Assembly (NCBI RefSeq): GCF_030348945.1
Contig: NZ_JAUCEN010000002.1
Coordinates: forward strand, 2,728,001-2,792,000
Length of the DNA stretch: 64,000 nt
Direction: 5' to 3'
Source: Peribacillus sp. ACCC06369
GTDB lineage: Bacteria > Bacillota > Bacilli > Bacillales > DSM-1321
The notes beneath the pieces are model-generated. The model saw only the letters and a list, made by a program, of their open reading frames with translations, searched no databases and was not told the origin of the DNA. Both the position numbers and the translations under genes were made by a program. Below, in pieces: positions 17,307 through 25,671 of the stretch. Numbering within the stretch: position 1 is the stretch's first letter; every line of letters starts with the position of its first letter.

Positions 17307-17393
17307 TAAAACTCACTCGCTCTCAGTAATTTTATTTCATTGTAGAACGACCGTTCGAGCAAATCAAATAACAACATTATTCTTTAACAAAGC

Positions 17394-17444
17394 AAAAAAA
17401 AGATAAATTCCTTTCCAACCAAAGGGTTGAAAGGAATTTATCTT
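17394..17444 (-). terminator. Terminator of the glutarate cluster
   Basis: A very long stem (17400-17420 with 17425-17444) then eight T on the minus strand. The T tract is also the flank of the IS1595-type element. Confidence 0.9.
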
Positions 17445-17492
17445 AAAAATGTTATTTGGGGATGAAAAAACATTTGGGTTTACAAAATGAAA

Positions 17493-18431
17493 CTATTGAT
17501 TGAATCTTCCGCGCTGGCGAAGTAATTCACGGTTCAGGTTTGGATCTTTTTCAAATGCAGCGCGGCCGTGAAGCCAAAATATATTGTTGACGACAACTAA
17601 ATCTCCAACAGGCAGTTCCAGTTCAAGTACACTTTCATCGTTTTCTAATGAATTGGATAAATCGCGTAAGTATTTGGCTTGTTCGATTGATTCAGGATAA
17701 ACAAATTGATCGATAAAACATACACCAGGTTTGTTATTATGATTGAAGAAAGTCAATCTTTCAATTTCCTGATCAATGTTCTTGCTTTTTGGAGACTTAT
17801 ACGTGAATTTTTGGCTAGATAATGGATGATTAACATACGTATCAAGCTCTTTCCAATCGTCTAGGTGCAATAAACGTGATTCGCCACCGCGGGCATTTTG
17901 TTCGATCATCTTCATCATTAGTAACCAGTCAGTTGGTTCATCTACAAATGTTCCGTCCGTATGAAGTGTAAATAAACGATAGGCCTGACGCAAATATGAA
18001 TCACTGCTATCCGTATCTTGAACACTAAAGCGGGCATAATATTTTCCTGACATGGCATCATGGTTTGGAGTCCCCAGCAAGTATGAAATGGCCGTCGCAA
18101 AAATGACATATTCATCTGTATTTTCCGTGACACCCTCCAAGCCGAGGGTGAAGCCGCCAGATTCCCGGTCATGAACGATGTTCCGAAGCACTTCACCAAA
18201 GTCTTCCCCCACTTGATCCAATAGATATGATGCAACGATGAGTCGTGCATATGGTGTATATTCCAGATGTTGAACAGACTGATTATCCTTCGATACAGTT
18301 TCTAAAAAAGCGGCAATTGCCTCTTTTGAAATTTCAATATGATATAATCGGCTGGTTTGAGGGTGAACTTTCACCTCGTATTTTTCTGTTTTCCTTTCAA
18401 ACTTCGCTCTCTTTTTTTCTGCAATGCTCAT
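17493..18431 (-). CDS. csiD: Glutarate 2-hydroxylase CsiD (GlaH)
   Basis: Fe(II)/2-oxoglutarate-dependent dioxygenase that turns glutarate into L-2-hydroxyglutarate. 312 residues, near the family length of about 325. The metal triad is visible as H157 and D159 in LFTLHTDGTF and H288 in FWLHGRAAF, with Arg residues in NRELLRQRGRF for 2-oxoglutarate. ATG at 18431 with GGAGG upstream. Last gene of the cluster; LhgO upstream oxidises its product. A strong hairpin with T tract lies between it and the DUF3870 gene, so it may be read through or have its own promoter. Confidence 0.93.
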   Translation of the reverse strand: MSIAEKKRAKFERKTEKYEVKVHPQTSRLYHIEISKEAIAAFLETVSKDNQSVQHLEYTPYARLIVASYLLDQVGEDFGEVLRNIVHDRESGGFTLGLEGVTENTDEYVIFATAISYLLGTPNHDAMSGKYYARFSVQDTDSSDSYLRQAYRLFTLHTDGTFVDEPTDWLLMMKMIEQNARGGESRLLHLDDWKELDTYVNHPLSSQKFTYKSPKSKNIDQEIERLTFFNHNNKPGVCFIDQFVYPESIEQAKYLRDLSNSLENDESVLELELPVGDLVVVNNIFWLHGRAAFEKDPNLNRELLRQRGRFNQ

Positions 18432-18479
18432 GAATAATTCCTCCTGTTATTTGTAATATAGGTGACAAAGTTAACGGGA

Positions 18480-18543
18480 AATATAAAAAGCCAGTCGCAC
18501 ATGGTCCCCAAATAAAATAGGAATCCAACTGTACAACTGGCTT
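18480..18543 (-). terminator. Long-stem terminator or attenuator ahead of csiD
   Basis: On the minus strand a 14-bp stem (18543-18530 with 18501-18488, including G-T pairs) is followed by TTTTTATATTT. Just upstream (about 18550-18592) a second hairpin contains CTCTAT-TTAC-ATAGAG. The two structured elements occupy the 18432-18759 gap, which holds no gene. They may end lhgO transcripts or attenuate csiD; I see no known riboswitch signature. Confidence 0.65.
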
Positions 18544-18759
18544 ATATTCACTTCACTGCTCTATGTAAATAGAGTCACAGCGAATATGCAGTTTATGTAT
18601 GATTTATTTTTCCTGTTTCCAATTATTAAGATCTTTACACGATTCTGAAATGGAGTTTTCCAAAAGGTGTTAATGTCATAATATTGGCTTAATTCCATTA
18701 AAACGTTTTTTCGCAAAATTGTCAACACTTTTTTCATATTATTCTGATAAATCAAATTA

Positions 18760-19101
18760 CTAACTTGGTAGTTTTGTTTTTTCTCCAGCTTTAATTTGCT
18801 GAAAATGGAGATCAAGGTCCTTCAAGGCCGCAATCAATGCATTAGCTGCTTTCCCACGATAATAAGATTGAATCATTTCTAGCAAGTCATCAACACCATC
18901 ATTTAAACTGGCCCCTTTTAACAAACGCCCAATAAATTCCCGGCCATGTTCTGTTGCCAGTGTGCAAGAAGCTTCCAGGACAACCCCATATTTAGCATCT
19001 ACTTCTGCAGTAATGGTCAATGTTTCAAATACACTTTTCGCTGCCATCCCCTGAGGTAAACGGGCATGACCAGCAATAAAAATTGTTTTACCATTAAACA
19101 T
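18760..19101 (-). CDS. DUF3870 protein in the glutarate operon
   Basis: 113 residues; small cytoplasmic protein of the DUF3870 family. It opens with MFNGKTIFIAGHARLPQGMA, then a beta strand with EVDAKYGVVLEASCTLATEHG and a helical half containing GVDDLLEMIQSYYRGKA. Members of this family often sit in catabolic operons and are thought to be associated with dicarboxylate or amino-acid breakdown, but no function is established. Starts 21 bases after lhgO, so co-transcribed; a tight association with CsiD/LhgO. Confidence 0.8.
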   Translation of the reverse strand: MFNGKTIFIAGHARLPQGMAAKSVFETLTITAEVDAKYGVVLEASCTLATEHGREFIGRLLKGASLNDGVDDLLEMIQSYYRGKAANALIAALKDLDLHFQQIKAGEKTKLPS

Positions 19102-19122
19102 GAGGCTTCTTCCTCTCGAATT

Positions 19123-20340
19123 TTATTTTGTTAATATGGCTTCCAATAAGTGTGATTGTTCCGGAATGCGGTTTACAACCTCTTTTCCAATTTCAATCGA
19201 AGCTGTTGCAGCAGGTGATGGTGCATTACATACATGAATGGTCCGTTTTCCCATGATAATATGAAAATCATCCACCATATTACCATCATCTTGTAACGCC
19301 TGGGCCCGGACTCCAGCAGGTGCAGGGATTAAATCATCCGCTTGAATTTCCGGAATTAATTCCTGCAGGCTTTTCGTGAATTGCTTTTTACTAAATGAAC
19401 GGACATATTCATCCATCCCTTCCTTCATGAATTTACTGGCCAGCTTCCAAAAACCTTTATAGCTTAAAACTTCAGTCAAATCTTTCGCATTGAAGTCGGT
19501 CTTTTTATATCCTTCCCGTTTGAAACTTAGTACAGCATTGGGACCAGCATCTACTTCTCCGCTAATCATCCGCGTAAAATGAACCCCCAGAAATGGGAAT
19601 TTCGGGTTAGGTACCGGATATATTAAATGATTGACAAGGAAGCGTTTATCAGGCTTCAATTTAAAATACTCACCGCGAAACGGGACAATTTTCATATCAG
19701 TTTTATACCCTGCAGCTGCTGCGATACGATCACTGTGCAACCCTGCGCAATTAATGACCATCCTTGCCTTTATGGTACCGTTGTTTGTGTCGATGATGAC
19801 ATCATCAAAATCCTCGTCAATCTTCTCCACCTTTGTATTCAGCTTAATTTCACCCCCGTTGCCTCGGATGATATCCGCCATCTTTTCACTTACCTGACGA
19901 TAATTGACGATGCCGGCTTGCGGGACGCGAATTGCACCTAGTCCATTAACATGCGGTTCGATTTCCTTTAACTCACCCACACCGATTTTTTGTATAGCTA
20001 GTTCATTTTGCAAACCGCGTGAATATAAATCATCCAGTAGGGGCATCTCTTCTGGCTTTGTTGCAACAATGACTTTCCCGCAAATATCATGTTCAATTCC
20101 ATGCATCCGGCAGAATTCCGTCATTGATTTGCTTCCTTGACGGGCAAACCGTGCCTTGAAACTGCCTGGTTTATAATAAATTCCTGAATGGATGACGCCG
20201 CTGTTATGCCCCGTTTGATGATCTGCAACAACAGCCTCTTTTTCAATGACTACCACTTTAGCATTAGGAAAACGCTGATAAAGTGCCATTCCCGTCGATA
20301 ATCCTACAATTCCCCCACCAACAATTGCGAAATCATACAC
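19123..20340 (-). CDS. lhgO: L-2-hydroxyglutarate oxidase LhgO
   Basis: FAD enzyme that oxidises L-2-hydroxyglutarate to 2-oxoglutarate, passing electrons to the quinone pool. 405 residues from the GTG at 20340, eight bases after AAAGGAG; an earlier GTG at 20349 overlaps that site. Seen: DFAIVGGGIVGLSTGMALY, the GHNSGVIHSGIYYKPGS block characteristic of LhgO, a GLHSDRIAA segment and the C-terminal APAGVRAQALQDDGNMVDDF. It pairs with CsiD to convert glutarate to 2-oxoglutarate and starts 14 bases after the regulator. Confidence 0.93.
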   Translation of the reverse strand: MYDFAIVGGGIVGLSTGMALYQRFPNAKVVVIEKEAVVADHQTGHNSGVIHSGIYYKPGSFKARFARQGSKSMTEFCRMHGIEHDICGKVIVATKPEEMPLLDDLYSRGLQNELAIQKIGVGELKEIEPHVNGLGAIRVPQAGIVNYRQVSEKMADIIRGNGGEIKLNTKVEKIDEDFDDVIIDTNNGTIKARMVINCAGLHSDRIAAAAGYKTDMKIVPFRGEYFKLKPDKRFLVNHLIYPVPNPKFPFLGVHFTRMISGEVDAGPNAVLSFKREGYKKTDFNAKDLTEVLSYKGFWKLASKFMKEGMDEYVRSFSKKQFTKSLQELIPEIQADDLIPAPAGVRAQALQDDGNMVDDFHIIMGKRTIHVCNAPSPAATASIEIGKEVVNRIPEQSHLLEAILTK

Positions 20341-20354
20341 AATTAACACTCCTT

Positions 20355-21041
20355 TTATTGATGATTTTTAGTATTCAGCAACTCCATATACGATATTAAA
20401 TTGTTCTTAGTCCGTAAGATGTGAAATTCTACTGCTGCCCTTAGTTCTGCAGGATCCCCTCTTAGTGCCGCTTCATATATCATCCGGTGTTCCCGTTGCG
20501 TTTCTGGGTAATGGTCAATCAGCAAATTCGGCGCAATGGGTGAGATCCCTAGTGTTTCTACCATTTTTTGAACCCTTGGCCATGGGCAACCTTTTCGGAG
20601 GGTTTCATGAAAAGCCGCATTCAAAATGATATAATGCTCATTGGTTTCATCAGATAACTGAATTCCTTCCATTTCAATCAAAATTCCCTTTAATTTTTCT
20701 TTATCCTCCTTTGTTAAATAAGGAAGCGATTTTTCCACGGCAAGGCCTTCAAGTAGAGACCTTGTATGATAAATTTCTTCAATATCATCCCGGGTAATCG
20801 GTGTTACAATTGCTCCTTTATGAGGAACCATTTCCACCAACCCTTCCATTTGAAGCTGTGTAAGGGCTTCGCGAATGGGCATTCTGCTTACTTCCAGGCG
20901 ATCAGCCCATTCCTCTTGGATGAGTCGCTCCCCCTTTTTCAACGTCCCATTCAAAATCGCTTTCCTGAGGCTTTTTGTCACATTTTTAACAATTGTTGAT
21001 TTATCTTTATTCGAATTAGATTTATCCAATTCAGCGTCCAC
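20355..21041 (-). CDS. GntR/FCD-family regulator of the glutarate cluster
   Basis: 228 residues: an N-terminal winged helix (GTLKKGERLIQEEWADRLEVSRMPIREAL, about residues 36-65) and a C-terminal helical FCD ligand domain (RSLLEGLAVEKSLP, then His residues for metal/ligand binding). Like enterobacterial CsiR, it probably senses glutarate or 2-hydroxyglutarate and represses its own operon (inferred from position). GTG at 21041 or the TTG five codons on, which is better spaced from AAAGGTGG. Matching operators flank its promoter. Confidence 0.88.
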   Translation of the reverse strand: MDAELDKSNSNKDKSTIVKNVTKSLRKAILNGTLKKGERLIQEEWADRLEVSRMPIREALTQLQMEGLVEMVPHKGAIVTPITRDDIEEIYHTRSLLEGLAVEKSLPYLTKEDKEKLKGILIEMEGIQLSDETNEHYIILNAAFHETLRKGCPWPRVQKMVETLGISPIAPNLLIDHYPETQREHRMIYEAALRGDPAELRAAVEFHILRTKNNLISYMELLNTKNHQ

Positions 21042-21049
21042 CTTTCAAT

Positions 21050-21144
21050 ATTGGATACAATTTTAACTATATCAACTAAATAAAGCGATTACAATACTGA
21101 AAATTAAATATATTGTATCCAATTACAAAATTACTGGATACAAT
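21050..21144 (-). promoter_or_regulatory. Glutarate operon promoter with three GntR-type operators
   Basis: ATTGGATACAAT (21050-21061), its exact inverse ATTGTATCCAAT (21112-21123) and GGATACAAT (21136-21144). Between them on the minus strand are TTGTAA (21094-21089), a 17-bp spacer and TATAGT (21071-21066). The first site covers the start of transcription and the other two lie upstream of the -35, so DNA looping or dual control is possible. Confidence 0.75.
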
Positions 21145-21352
21145 ACATTAGGTAAACATCACATATGAACATAAATCTCATTTTCCATTCCTCGAAATAA
21201 TTTGATACTGTGAAATCAGAATCAACTATATAAATAACTTTGCATTTTTTTAAAGACCATTAAAATTCACAAGTTTTTAATTGGTCATCTTTTGTGATTA
21301 TGATATCATTGATACAATAACCAAATTTATACAAATGAGGGGTTGCTAGTTT

Positions 21353-21748
21353 ATGAGTAATGAAGTCTATCTTATTGGCGAAATACGGACTAATAATTTC
21401 TCTGATAAGGATCTTTTCGAGAAAATTAGATCGTTGTGGGGCAAAACAAATGATTATCCAATTGATAATGATATGAAATATGGGATTTATCATCAGTACG
21501 TAAGCAACTATCGAGGAGATTATACTTTATCTATAGCTACCGAAACCCCTGTATCGAATGAAAAATTGATCATTCCAGATCATGAATACGAAGTGTTTGA
21601 ATGTCTACAAGATGAACATTCCATAGGTGAAACGTGGAAAAAGATATGGCGGTTGGAAGATGAAAAAAAATTGAACAGGGATTATAGTCTGGATTTCGAA
21701 AAATATTATCCTGATGGAAAAGTGGAAATACATATTGCGATTAAATAA
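21353..21748 (+). CDS. GyrI-like/AraC effector-binding domain protein
   Basis: 131 residues forming a single small-molecule binding (SHS2/GyrI-like) domain with no DNA-binding part. Seen: the repeated strand-helix pattern (EVYLIGEIRTNN, DYTLSIATETPV, YEVFECLQDE) and the end KVEIHIAIK, typical of YozB/integron-associated effector-binding proteins. ATG at 21353 with GAGGGG upstream. Faces away from the glutarate regulator and ends at a strong terminator. The ligand is unknown. Confidence 0.75.
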   Translation: MSNEVYLIGEIRTNNFSDKDLFEKIRSLWGKTNDYPIDNDMKYGIYHQYVSNYRGDYTLSIATETPVSNEKLIIPDHEYEVFECLQDEHSIGETWKKIWRLEDEKKLNRDYSLDFEKYYPDGKVEIHIAIK

Positions 21749-21754
21749 GCTATA

Positions 21755-21787
21755 AAAAGAACCCTATCTTAACGATAGGGTTCTTTT
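21755..21787 (+). terminator. Terminator of the GyrI-like gene
   Basis: AAAGAACCCTATC and GATAGGGTTCTTTT with a five-base loop. Confidence 0.85.
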
Positions 21788-21810
21788 ATGTTTACAATTG
21801 ACGACTCCCT

Positions 21811-21837
21811 AGTTACCATAATAATATTATGGTAACT
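21811..21837. repeat. 12-bp-arm palindrome
   Basis: AGTTACCATAAT, three bases, then ATTATGGTAACT. No T run follows on either strand, so it is more likely an operator or a relic end than a terminator. Confidence 0.5.
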
Positions 21838-21918
21838 AAGAGCTGTTACATCACAAATGCTTCTAATATAATGTGTTGATAATTATCCCTCTAGAAAATG
21901 AGTCTATTTTTCTCAACA

Positions 21919-21946
21919 AAAAAAAGACTATACAATAGTCTTTTTT
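21919..21946 (-). terminator. Terminator of the DinB gene
   Basis: AAAGACTAT-ACA-ATAGTCTTT with T/A tracts on both sides. Confidence 0.8.
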
Positions 21947-21954
21947 TGAGGAAG

Positions 21955-22434
21955 TCATTCGGATGAGATAAGTCCCCGTCCAATAAGGTTTGCAGAAACA
22001 GGCTTTTTCCCTGCTTCTCTTGCCCAAACTGATATTTGTCCTACATGGTGAATTTCGTGAGCAATGACATGCCGCATAATCTCACCCCAAGTATCTGTTA
22101 CGATTTTTCCATCTGGCATAGTATCATGAAATAATTTATTTTCCATAACCACATTCCAATTGTATACAAAGTTATTCACTTCCGTCCGAAAAACAGCATC
22201 CAATTTCATGACCTGATCCAAACTCTTATATTTTTCAAAACTCTCAGTGAAGTCTTTTTTACCTTGTAAAAGGCGTATCCAACTCCACTCTACATCAACT
22301 ATATGGAAGAGTGTTTGCAAAATGCTCCCCACTCCGCCAGTTCTGGAACGAAGAAGTTCTTCTTCGTTCACCTCACCACACCAACGATACCAGTCTTCTC
22401 TAACCATCCAGTTATATCGAAATAATGTTTGCAC
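21955..22434 (-). CDS. DinB-family protein (YizA-like)
   Basis: 159 residues, four-helix DinB fold with putative metal His residues in LQTLFHIVDVEWSWI and HVIAHEIHHVGQISVW. It opens MQTLFRYNWMVREDWYRW, typical of the YizA-like branch. GTG start at 22434; the ribosome binding site (GGGA) is weak. Possible thiol-dependent transferase, unproven. A different branch from the DinB-like gene at 15674-16165. Confidence 0.82.
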   Translation of the reverse strand: MQTLFRYNWMVREDWYRWCGEVNEEELLRSRTGGVGSILQTLFHIVDVEWSWIRLLQGKKDFTESFEKYKSLDQVMKLDAVFRTEVNNFVYNWNVVMENKLFHDTMPDGKIVTDTWGEIMRHVIAHEIHHVGQISVWAREAGKKPVSANLIGRGLISSE

Positions 22435-22516
22435 TGGAATCCCGCCATTGTAGGACTATGGTGATCATAAAAAAAATACTAAGTAATACATGAGAGCTGT
22501 AACTCGTCCCGTTCAG

Positions 22517-23089
22517 TTAATAATAGAAATCCATCAATGTTTCGTCCATTAAATCCTGTGTGAGTCCTATGTAAATCATCGTATCTTTTGGATTGGAGTG
22601 ATTAAGGATTTGCTGCAGTAACGCAATATCCTTGAACTTTTGGTAATGTAAATAGCCGAAAGTTTTTCGAAGAGTATGTGTACCTACATCCGGAATGTCT
22701 GCCATTTCAGCTGCTTTGTTCAAGACCCTGTAGGCCTGTACCCTAGTTATTGGACCATTCCCTTTTCGACTTGGAAATAAATACTGTTCATTTTTCAAGT
22801 TCATCTTCCGGACATATTTCCTTACTTCCTTACGAAGTTGAGGATTGACCAGGAACCGCTTAATTTTATCTGTCTTTTGCTCCACAATGACTATATGCGT
22901 ACCCTCAAGGATATCTTTCACTCGCAATTGCAATAGATCCCCAATACGTAACCCGATGTTTATCCCGATGGAAAACATCATATAATCCCTATAGCTGCAA
23001 TATTTTAATAGTGACTTTTTCATCTTATCTATGTGATCCAGCCGCCGTATCGGCTGAACATTTTTTATTCTTTGAGAGGTTGCTTGCAT
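22517..23089 (-). CDS. Orphan tyrosine recombinase (short)
   Basis: About 190 residues, essentially a full catalytic domain. The active-site set is visible: Arg in IGLRIGDLLQLR, Lys in VEQKTDKIKRF, HTLRKTFGY, His in ILNHSNPK and Tyr in DTMIYIGLT. The N-terminal core-binding (SAM-like) domain is reduced to about 30 residues. Start: ATG at 23089, preceded by AAAGGGG twelve bases away; a further start at 23122 has no such site. No phage genes or paired att sites are seen nearby. Confidence 0.85.
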   Translation of the reverse strand: MQATSQRIKNVQPIRRLDHIDKMKKSLLKYCSYRDYMMFSIGINIGLRIGDLLQLRVKDILEGTHIVIVEQKTDKIKRFLVNPQLRKEVRKYVRKMNLKNEQYLFPSRKGNGPITRVQAYRVLNKAAEMADIPDVGTHTLRKTFGYLHYQKFKDIALLQQILNHSNPKDTMIYIGLTQDLMDETLMDFYY

Positions 23090-23574
23090 GAATGGCTCAT
23101 TCCCCTTTCCCCCTTCTTTCATTGTACGTGAACAGGCGAAAAAAAGGCAAGTTTTATAAATTTCAATCCCCTTATAAACCTTGATTTAACGCGTTTTCGA
23201 ATGTATCAATAGAGGTCCTTTGTTACATTCGGAATATTCTTGTAAATTCTTTTGTGAAACCCCAATAATCTATTAATCGCCATTAAACGCTTATATAGCC
23301 TCATAGAGCGATTTTAATTCAAACTGGAATAAAGACTCTATGTATTTCAAACAATAGCTTTAAAACCCAAATATGAAGGTCGTTTTTTTGTCATTATTAA
23401 GACTTTTGTAAAATAATGTATAAAATATTAATCATCCTATCAATATCAATAATGACTTCCCTTTCCATTTATGAAGCATCCAACGTGTTAACGATAATTA
23501 TGTTATGTAAACAATTGCATTTGATGATAAAGAGAAACTTATACATAATCCCTTTATCAAATCATACCGATTGA
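23090..23574. other. Gene-free stretch
   Basis: About 480 bases, AT-rich; I see no gene or RNA signature. Confidence 0.4.
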
Positions 23575-24546
23575 TTAATGAATATAAAAACTGGCACCAT
23601 CAATGATTTCTATTTCTTTGTAACTTTTCAGTTCATCCATCAACTGGAAAAGTGCTCCATCCTTTTGTTTAGCTTCAATCATGCAATCCAATTGTGGTAA
23701 GCTTCCCTTTATTTGTTGCAAAAAATCAATGAACATTCCTGTATCCACAAAGTCAGCGTGTGCTCGAAATTCTTTATCGGACCTTGGACTTGAAATATGC
23801 ATTTTAGGAGGTAGTTTGGAATTGCTCCAGGTATGTAAGACCCTGTCCCAATGATCTTTCCAATTTTCACTTGGTAACTGATGTGCGAGGTAATGGTGAT
23901 AATCAAAAACCATGGGAATCCCCAATTTCTCACATAAGTAAAGGGTTTCCGACAAAGTGTAGGTGGTATCATCATTCTCAAGTATGACCATCCTTTGAAT
24001 CGATTCGGGAATCAACCCCCAATTATGGATAAATTGCTCCAAAGCCTGTACATGTTCGCCATAACCGCCACCAACATGCAGAACACAGCGATGCTCGGGG
24101 TCCACCCCCATTTTTTTCAATAAAGTATAATGCATCCTTAATGTTTTTAATGATGTCTTCAGTATATCGATATTTGAACTATTCAAGATGACGAAATGAT
24201 CTGGGTGAAAATCTATCCTTATTTTTGGGTGATCAGTAATGAATGTTTTTAATTTAGCAAGTTCTTCTGCAATAGGATCAATGTAATCCCATTCTGGAAT
24301 TTCTGGATGATTGGCTAAAGGGATAAGTTTAGAAGAAAGTCTAAAAAACTGAATATTATTAGCTTCGTTATGGATCAGTAAACGCCAACAATTATGAAGA
24401 TTGGAAATTGAAATACGTTCAAGCTTCCTTATCGCTGCATCTCTGTCCTTAATTTTCGAAAACTGAGCAAAAGTCATCGTTTGGGATGGTGAACAGTTTG
24501 GCACATGGTTACTCATGGCTACATAACCTAGGCGAATTAATGTCAA
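23575..24546 (-). CDS. uvsE: UV DNA damage endonuclease UvsE
   Basis: UVDE-type endonuclease that nicks DNA 5' to UV photoproducts in the alternative excision pathway. 323 residues forming a TIM barrel. Seen: IRLGYVAMSNHVPNCSPS at the start, FHPDHFVILNS, LHVGGGYGEH, RMVILENDDTTY and VFDYHHYLAH, which supply the metal ligands. TTG at 24546 with AAAGGAGG seven bases upstream. Single gene; common in spore formers. Confidence 0.92.
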   Translation of the reverse strand: MTLIRLGYVAMSNHVPNCSPSQTMTFAQFSKIKDRDAAIRKLERISISNLHNCWRLLIHNEANNIQFFRLSSKLIPLANHPEIPEWDYIDPIAEELAKLKTFITDHPKIRIDFHPDHFVILNSSNIDILKTSLKTLRMHYTLLKKMGVDPEHRCVLHVGGGYGEHVQALEQFIHNWGLIPESIQRMVILENDDTTYTLSETLYLCEKLGIPMVFDYHHYLAHQLPSENWKDHWDRVLHTWSNSKLPPKMHISSPRSDKEFRAHADFVDTGMFIDFLQQIKGSLPQLDCMIEAKQKDGALFQLMDELKSYKEIEIIDGASFYIH

Positions 24547-24640
24547 ATGGTTACCTCCTTTAAGATTTAATGGTTAATGGAAGTATTCCCCTTAGTGACC
24601 AATATTATATATGTGAAAGAATCCATCACGCCAAGAAAAT

Positions 24641-24685
24641 AAAAAAATGGCATTTTCCGAATGAATATCGGGCAAAAGCCATTTT
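24641..24685 (-). terminator. Terminator of the PCYCGC lipoprotein
   Basis: AAAATGGC with GCCATTTT plus an inner TTTTGCC/GGCAAAA-like pairing; T run on the minus strand. Confidence 0.75.
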
Positions 24686-24728
24686 CCTAATTATCTTTCA
24701 CGGTAGAATTTCATTTCTTTTTTAGTTC

Positions 24729-25232
24729 TTACACTTCAGGGGTTGGTGTTGGTTTGGCATATCCACTTTTATATTTTTCATCGACTTTATTTCGGATATC
24801 TTTGATGCTCATACCATCATTCAAGTCCAGTATGGATTGTGCAGCTATTTCTAAACAAACTCCACATCTAGTCCCGTGGTCATCCCAGACCACTTCACCA
24901 TTTTTTTTATTTTCATGGATGAAACAATCATAATTGTTTTTATGGTTAGCTGATTCCCCGCAACCGCAGTAACAAGGTATTTTTTCTAGTAAATCTTTAT
25001 TTTGAGCAACAGCTAAATAGATTGTCTTCATGTCATCTGGTTTTTCTGCTAAGAAATCCGGCGCTATTTCCTTACTGCTGGTCTCTTCCTGAAGATCTCC
25101 GGATACTGTATGTTCGGAATGTCCTTCATGACTGCTTTCTTTTTGTACAACGCTTTTCTCTTCACTTGAACAACCAGAAAGTATTAAAGATGAACAGACA
25201 CCTAAAGTAATGGTCATTAATTTTAGCTTCAT
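24729..25232 (-). CDS. PCYCGC-motif lipoprotein
   Basis: 167-residue exported lipoprotein. The ATG at 25232 has AAGGAG seven bases upstream. A signal peptide ends in the lipobox LILSGC, then a His-rich low-complexity linker (HEGHSEH) and the PCYCGCG motif with further Cys in CFIH and RCGVCLEIA, a set likely to bind metal, perhaps copper. The C-terminus is a proline/threonine tail. Family function is unknown; the His/Cys content suggests metal handling outside the membrane (inference). Confidence 0.85.
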   Translation of the reverse strand: MKLKLMTITLGVCSSLILSGCSSEEKSVVQKESSHEGHSEHTVSGDLQEETSSKEIAPDFLAEKPDDMKTIYLAVAQNKDLLEKIPCYCGCGESANHKNNYDCFIHENKKNGEVVWDDHGTRCGVCLEIAAQSILDLNDGMSIKDIRNKVDEKYKSGYAKPTPTPEV

Positions 25233-25433
25233 TTTTACACTCCTTGACAATCTTGATACTCCCATTTTATGGCCTGGAAAGAAATTCTACAAGCATAAAG
25301 GTTACAACACTTTAAGGATTAAAAAATGACAAGTATCCATAACATATATACTATATGACTATTTGTTACGACTTCGTACATATTTTTAAAGTATTAACCA
25401 CACTTTAAGAAATAAGAATGAGGTGATATTGTC

Positions 25434-25658
25434 GTGAGGGCGCTTCCATCATTGTTAATTTTGTTAGGAACGTATTTACTTATTTTACTCCTTGACAACT
25501 TACAGGGCTTGAGTATATTGCACTCTTTCTATAGTATCAAACTATATTTGATAGTAGCTCGTGGAGAAGATTACTTTCTACTCTTGTTATTCACTATAAT
25601 TTTTCTATATTTGATTGTATTCTCAGCAATCAAAAACCGGCAGCCTCCATCTTCATGA
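25434..25658 (+). CDS. Small two-helix membrane protein
   Basis: 74 residues with two hydrophobic segments (about 5-22 and 47-66) joined by a short loop and a basic tail KNRQPPSS. GTG start at 25434, with GAGGTG eight bases upstream. It faces the gerK operon and shares a terminator with it. Not recognised; the good ribosome binding site and terminator support a real gene. Confidence 0.6.
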   Translation: MRALPSLLILLGTYLLILLLDNLQGLSILHSFYSIKLYLIVARGEDYFLLLLFTIIFLYLIVFSAIKNRQPPSS

Positions 25659-25671
25659 AACTGCTGGTTTT
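25633..25671. terminator. Shared bidirectional terminator
   Basis: AAAACCGGCAG (25633-25643) with CTGCTGGTTTT (25661-25671); covers the ends of both convergent genes. Confidence 0.8.

Larger units (their letters stand above)
15549..17393 (-). mobile_element. Dead IS1595-family (ISXO2-like) element enclosing a DinB-like gene
   Basis: The ends are inverted: plus-strand GCTTTGTTAA at 15550 and minus-strand GCTTTGTTAA ending at 17393, with about 23 of 29 bases matching when the repeat is extended. An A tract of about eight bases lies directly outside both ends (15541-15548 and 17394-17401), fitting the AT-rich 8-bp target duplication of this family. Inside are a broken ISXO2-like transposase and, unusually, a complete DinB-like gene. 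At about 1.85 kb it is longer than a simple element. It sits between two convergent terminators. Confidence 0.75.

Noticed and set aside
18561..18815. 84-codon minus frame between csiD and DUF3870
   Set aside because: It overlaps the DUF3870 3' end in another frame and lies in structured leader DNA; no motif.
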